Assembly (NCBI RefSeq): GCF_003182485.1
Contig: NZ_QGTX01000001.1
Location: 496,001-560,000, forward strand
Direction of reading: 5' to 3'
DNA: 64,000 nt
Source: Geodermatophilus normandii
Lineage (GTDB): Bacteria; Actinomycetota; Actinomycetes; Mycobacteriales; Geodermatophilaceae
Part shown: piece by piece, positions 62,324-64,000 of the stretch
Layout of the letters: every line of letters begins with the position of its first letter
How positions within the stretch are numbered: the first letter of the stretch is position 1
The notes under the pieces: model-generated
What the model was told of the DNA's origin: nothing
Seen by the model: the letters and a program-made list of their open reading frames with translations, nothing else
The model's database searches: none
Program-made: the position numbers and the translations under genes

Positions 62324-63502
62324 ATGACCGGACCGCTCGACGGGATCCTCGTCGTCGACCTGACCCGCGCCCTCGCCGGGCCGCACGCCGCGATGATGCT
62401 CGGCGACCTCGGCGCCCGGGTGATCAAGGTGGAGAACCCCGGCGGCGGGGACGACACCCGCGGCTGGGGACCGCCGTTCGTGCAGCCCGAGTCGGGGGAC
62501 CGGGAGTCGACCTACTTCCTGTCGGCCAACCGCAACAAGGAGTCGGTCACCCTCGACCTGAAGGACGACGCCGACAAGGAGCTCCTCCGCGAGCTGGTCC
62601 GGCGCGCCGACGTGCTCCTGGAGAACTTCCGCCCCGGGACGCTCGAGCGCCTCGGCTTCGGCACCGCCGTGCTCGCGGGGCTCAACCCCCGGCTGGTGAC
62701 GCTGTCGATCAGCGGCTTCGGCCACGACGGGCCCGAGGGCGGGCGGGCCGGCTACGACCAGATCGCGCAGGGCGAGGCCGGGCTGATGTCGCTCACCGGT
62801 CCGGGCCCGGACGACCCGCAGCGGGTCGGCGTCCCGATCGGCGACCTGCTCGCCGGCATGTACGGCGCCTACGGCGTGCTCGCCGCGCTGCACGAGCGCG
62901 AGCGGACGGGCCGCGGCCAGGTGGTGCGCACGTCGCTGCTGGCCGCCGTCGTGGGCGTGCACGCCTTCCAGGGGACGGCGTGGACGGTCGGCGGGCAGGT
63001 CGGCCGCGCGCAGGGCAACCACCACCCCTCGATCGCGCCGTACGGCCTGTTCCACTGCAAGGGCGGCAGCGTGCAGCTGTCCTGCGGGTCGGAGGGGCTG
63101 TGGCGGCGGCTGTGCGCCGAGTTCGGCCTGGACCCCGAGGCCCCGGGCCTGGCCACCAACGGCGAGCGCGTGGGCAACCGGCAGCAGGTGATCGAGCTGC
63201 TCGAGCGCACGTTCGCCGACGTGGACGCGGAGACGCTGCTGGCCCGGCTGGCCGCCGCCGGGGTGCCGGCGGGCAAGGTGCGCACGATCGACGAGGTCTA
63301 CGGCTGGGACCAGACGCAGTCGCAGGGGCTGCTGGTCGACGTCGAGCACGCCACCCTCGGCCGGCTGCAGCTGCCCGGCCCGCCGCTGCGCTTCTTCGCC
63401 GCCGGTCCCGACGGCGAGACGGAGACGACGCGCCGCGAGCACGCCGCTCCCCCGGTGCTGGGCGGCTCGGACGCCGAGATCCGCGCCTGGCTCGAGAAGT
63501 GA
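62324..63502 (+). CDS. class III (family III) CoA-transferase
   Basis: 392 residues. The N-terminal VVDLTRALAGPHAAMMLGDL, LGARVIKVENPGGGDDTR and SANRNKESVTLDLK, then LLENFRPGTLERLG and the active-site Asp region GYDQIAQGEAGLMSLTG, are the standard order of CaiB/BaiF-type enzymes. It moves CoA between a thioester and a carboxylate. The ATG has GAGAGGG upstream. Placed between a MatC carrier and a carboxyltransferase, it probably activates the imported dicarboxylate; the acid is not identified. Confidence 0.92.
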   Translation: MTGPLDGILVVDLTRALAGPHAAMMLGDLGARVIKVENPGGGDDTRGWGPPFVQPESGDRESTYFLSANRNKESVTLDLKDDADKELLRELVRRADVLLENFRPGTLERLGFGTAVLAGLNPRLVTLSISGFGHDGPEGGRAGYDQIAQGEAGLMSLTGPGPDDPQRVGVPIGDLLAGMYGAYGVLAALHERERTGRGQVVRTSLLAAVVGVHAFQGTAWTVGGQVGRAQGNHHPSIAPYGLFHCKGGSVQLSCGSEGLWRRLCAEFGLDPEAPGLATNGERVGNRQQVIELLERTFADVDAETLLARLAAAGVPAGKVRTIDEVYGWDQTQSQGLLVDVEHATLGRLQLPGPPLRFFAAGPDGETETTRREHAAPPVLGGSDAEIRAWLEK

Positions 63503-64000
63503 GTCCCCGGCTCGACGCCCGGACCCTCCGCGACCTCGTCCTCGACCCCGGCTCCTGGACGAGCTGGGACGCCCCGGTCGGCCCGCGCGACGTCGACCCG
63601 GACTACGCCGCCGACCTGCGCGCCGCCGCGGAGCGCAGCCGGCAGGACGAGGCCGTGGTCACCGGCGAGGGCAGGCTGCGCGGCCGGCGGGTGGCCGTCG
63701 TCGCCGGGGAGTTCGGCTTCCTGGCCGGCTCGATCGGGGTGGCGACGGCGGAGCGGCTGGTGGCGGCCGTCGAGCGGGCCACCGACGAGGGGCTGCCGCT
63801 GCTGGCCGCCCCGGTGTCGGGCGGCACCCGCATGCAGGAGGGCACGGTCGCCTTCCTGCAGATGATCGGCATCACCGCGGCGATCGCCCGGCACAAGGCT
63901 GCGGGCCTGCCCTACCTCGTCTACCTGCGCGACCCGACGTTCGGCGGCGTGCTCGCCTCCTGGGGGTCGACGGGACACGTCACGATCGCCGAGCCCGGTG
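63499..64000 (+). CDS. carboxyltransferase-domain protein (AccD-like), N-terminal part, cut by window edge
   Basis: 167 residues are visible without a stop. GRRVAVVAGEFGFLAGSIG and APVSGGTRMQEGTVAFLQM follow the crotonase-like carboxyltransferase beta fold of acyl-CoA carboxylases (family SGGARMQEG). No zinc ribbon precedes the domain. GTG 63499 overlaps the CoA-transferase stop (GTGA). With the carrier and CoA-transferase it may process malonyl- or another carboxylated CoA ester. Confidence 0.82.
   Translation, partial: MSPRLDARTLRDLVLDPGSWTSWDAPVGPRDVDPDYAADLRAAAERSRQDEAVVTGEGRLRGRRVAVVAGEFGFLAGSIGVATAERLVAAVERATDEGLPLLAAPVSGGTRMQEGTVAFLQMIGITAAIARHKAAGLPYLVYLRDPTFGGVLASWGSTGHVTIAEPG

Overview
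This 64 kb window is chromosomal DNA from a very GC-rich actinobacterium. Third codon positions are almost always G or C, many starts are GTG, and four-base GTGA stop/start overlaps are frequent. Protein wording and gene order suggest Geodermatophilaceae (Geodermatophilus, Blastococcus or Modestobacter); this is inferred, as no marker gene was compared. The right half keeps the order seen around Rv0992-Rv1018 of Mycobacterium tuberculosis: glmU, prs, rplY, pth, ispE, ksgA, rpf, tatD, metG, rsmI, a protein mannosyltransferase, sepX/glpR, rimJ, a moeA-like gene, galU and the folate cyclo-ligase.

Bases 1-35,300 are a large exopolysaccharide/cell-envelope locus in several transcription units. It holds two paralogous priming glycosylphosphotransferases (8580-10109 and 33796-35295), a Wzx-type flippase, an O-antigen ligase/polymerase-like protein, a Wzz/BY-kinase with its low-molecular-weight phosphatase, five glycosyltransferases, two polysaccharide deacetylases, a Gfo/Idh/MocA oxidoreductase and an SDR epimerase (cut by the left edge). 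It also holds a small module with a cytidylyltransferase and a CDP-alcohol phosphotransferase, an MFS transporter, and two giant secreted repeat proteins (about 2325 and 1785 aa). Read together: sugars are activated and attached to undecaprenyl phosphate, extended, flipped, polymerised and trimmed under phosphotyrosine control. The giant proteins are candidate matrix or surface components.

Bases 35,400-48,400 are mostly housekeeping genes: pth and rplY; prs and glmU with a tRNA-Gln; a fatty-acid desaturase with a TetR regulator; ispE, ksgA and rpf; a membrane protein, tatD and metG. Bases 48,400-53,400 hold a frameshifted membrane gene, an APC permease, CorA, a decayed nuclease-like gene and rsmI. 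Bases 53,400-60,900 carry the protein O-mannosyltransferase, a PPK2-like protein with a damaged P-loop, tRNA-Ala, a frameshifted sepX/glpR gene, rimJ, a MoeA-like (Glp) gene, galU and the folate cyclo-ligase. The right edge begins a MatC transporter / class III CoA-transferase / carboxyltransferase operon.

The points most worth checking are: (1) pth and ksgA have no ATG, GTG or TTG that preserves their conserved N-termini and appear to start at CTG, and the TetR gene may do the same; (2) the MoeA-like protein next to sepX/glpR has a replaced active-site loop, as expected of a structural divisome protein; (3) a 409-bp intragenic duplication differs at one base inside the giant DUF4082 gene; (4) a palindrome resembling ACCCSTTCGGGT recurs upstream of exopolysaccharide units; (5) two frameshifts each have the phase of a single lost base, so assembly error must be excluded.
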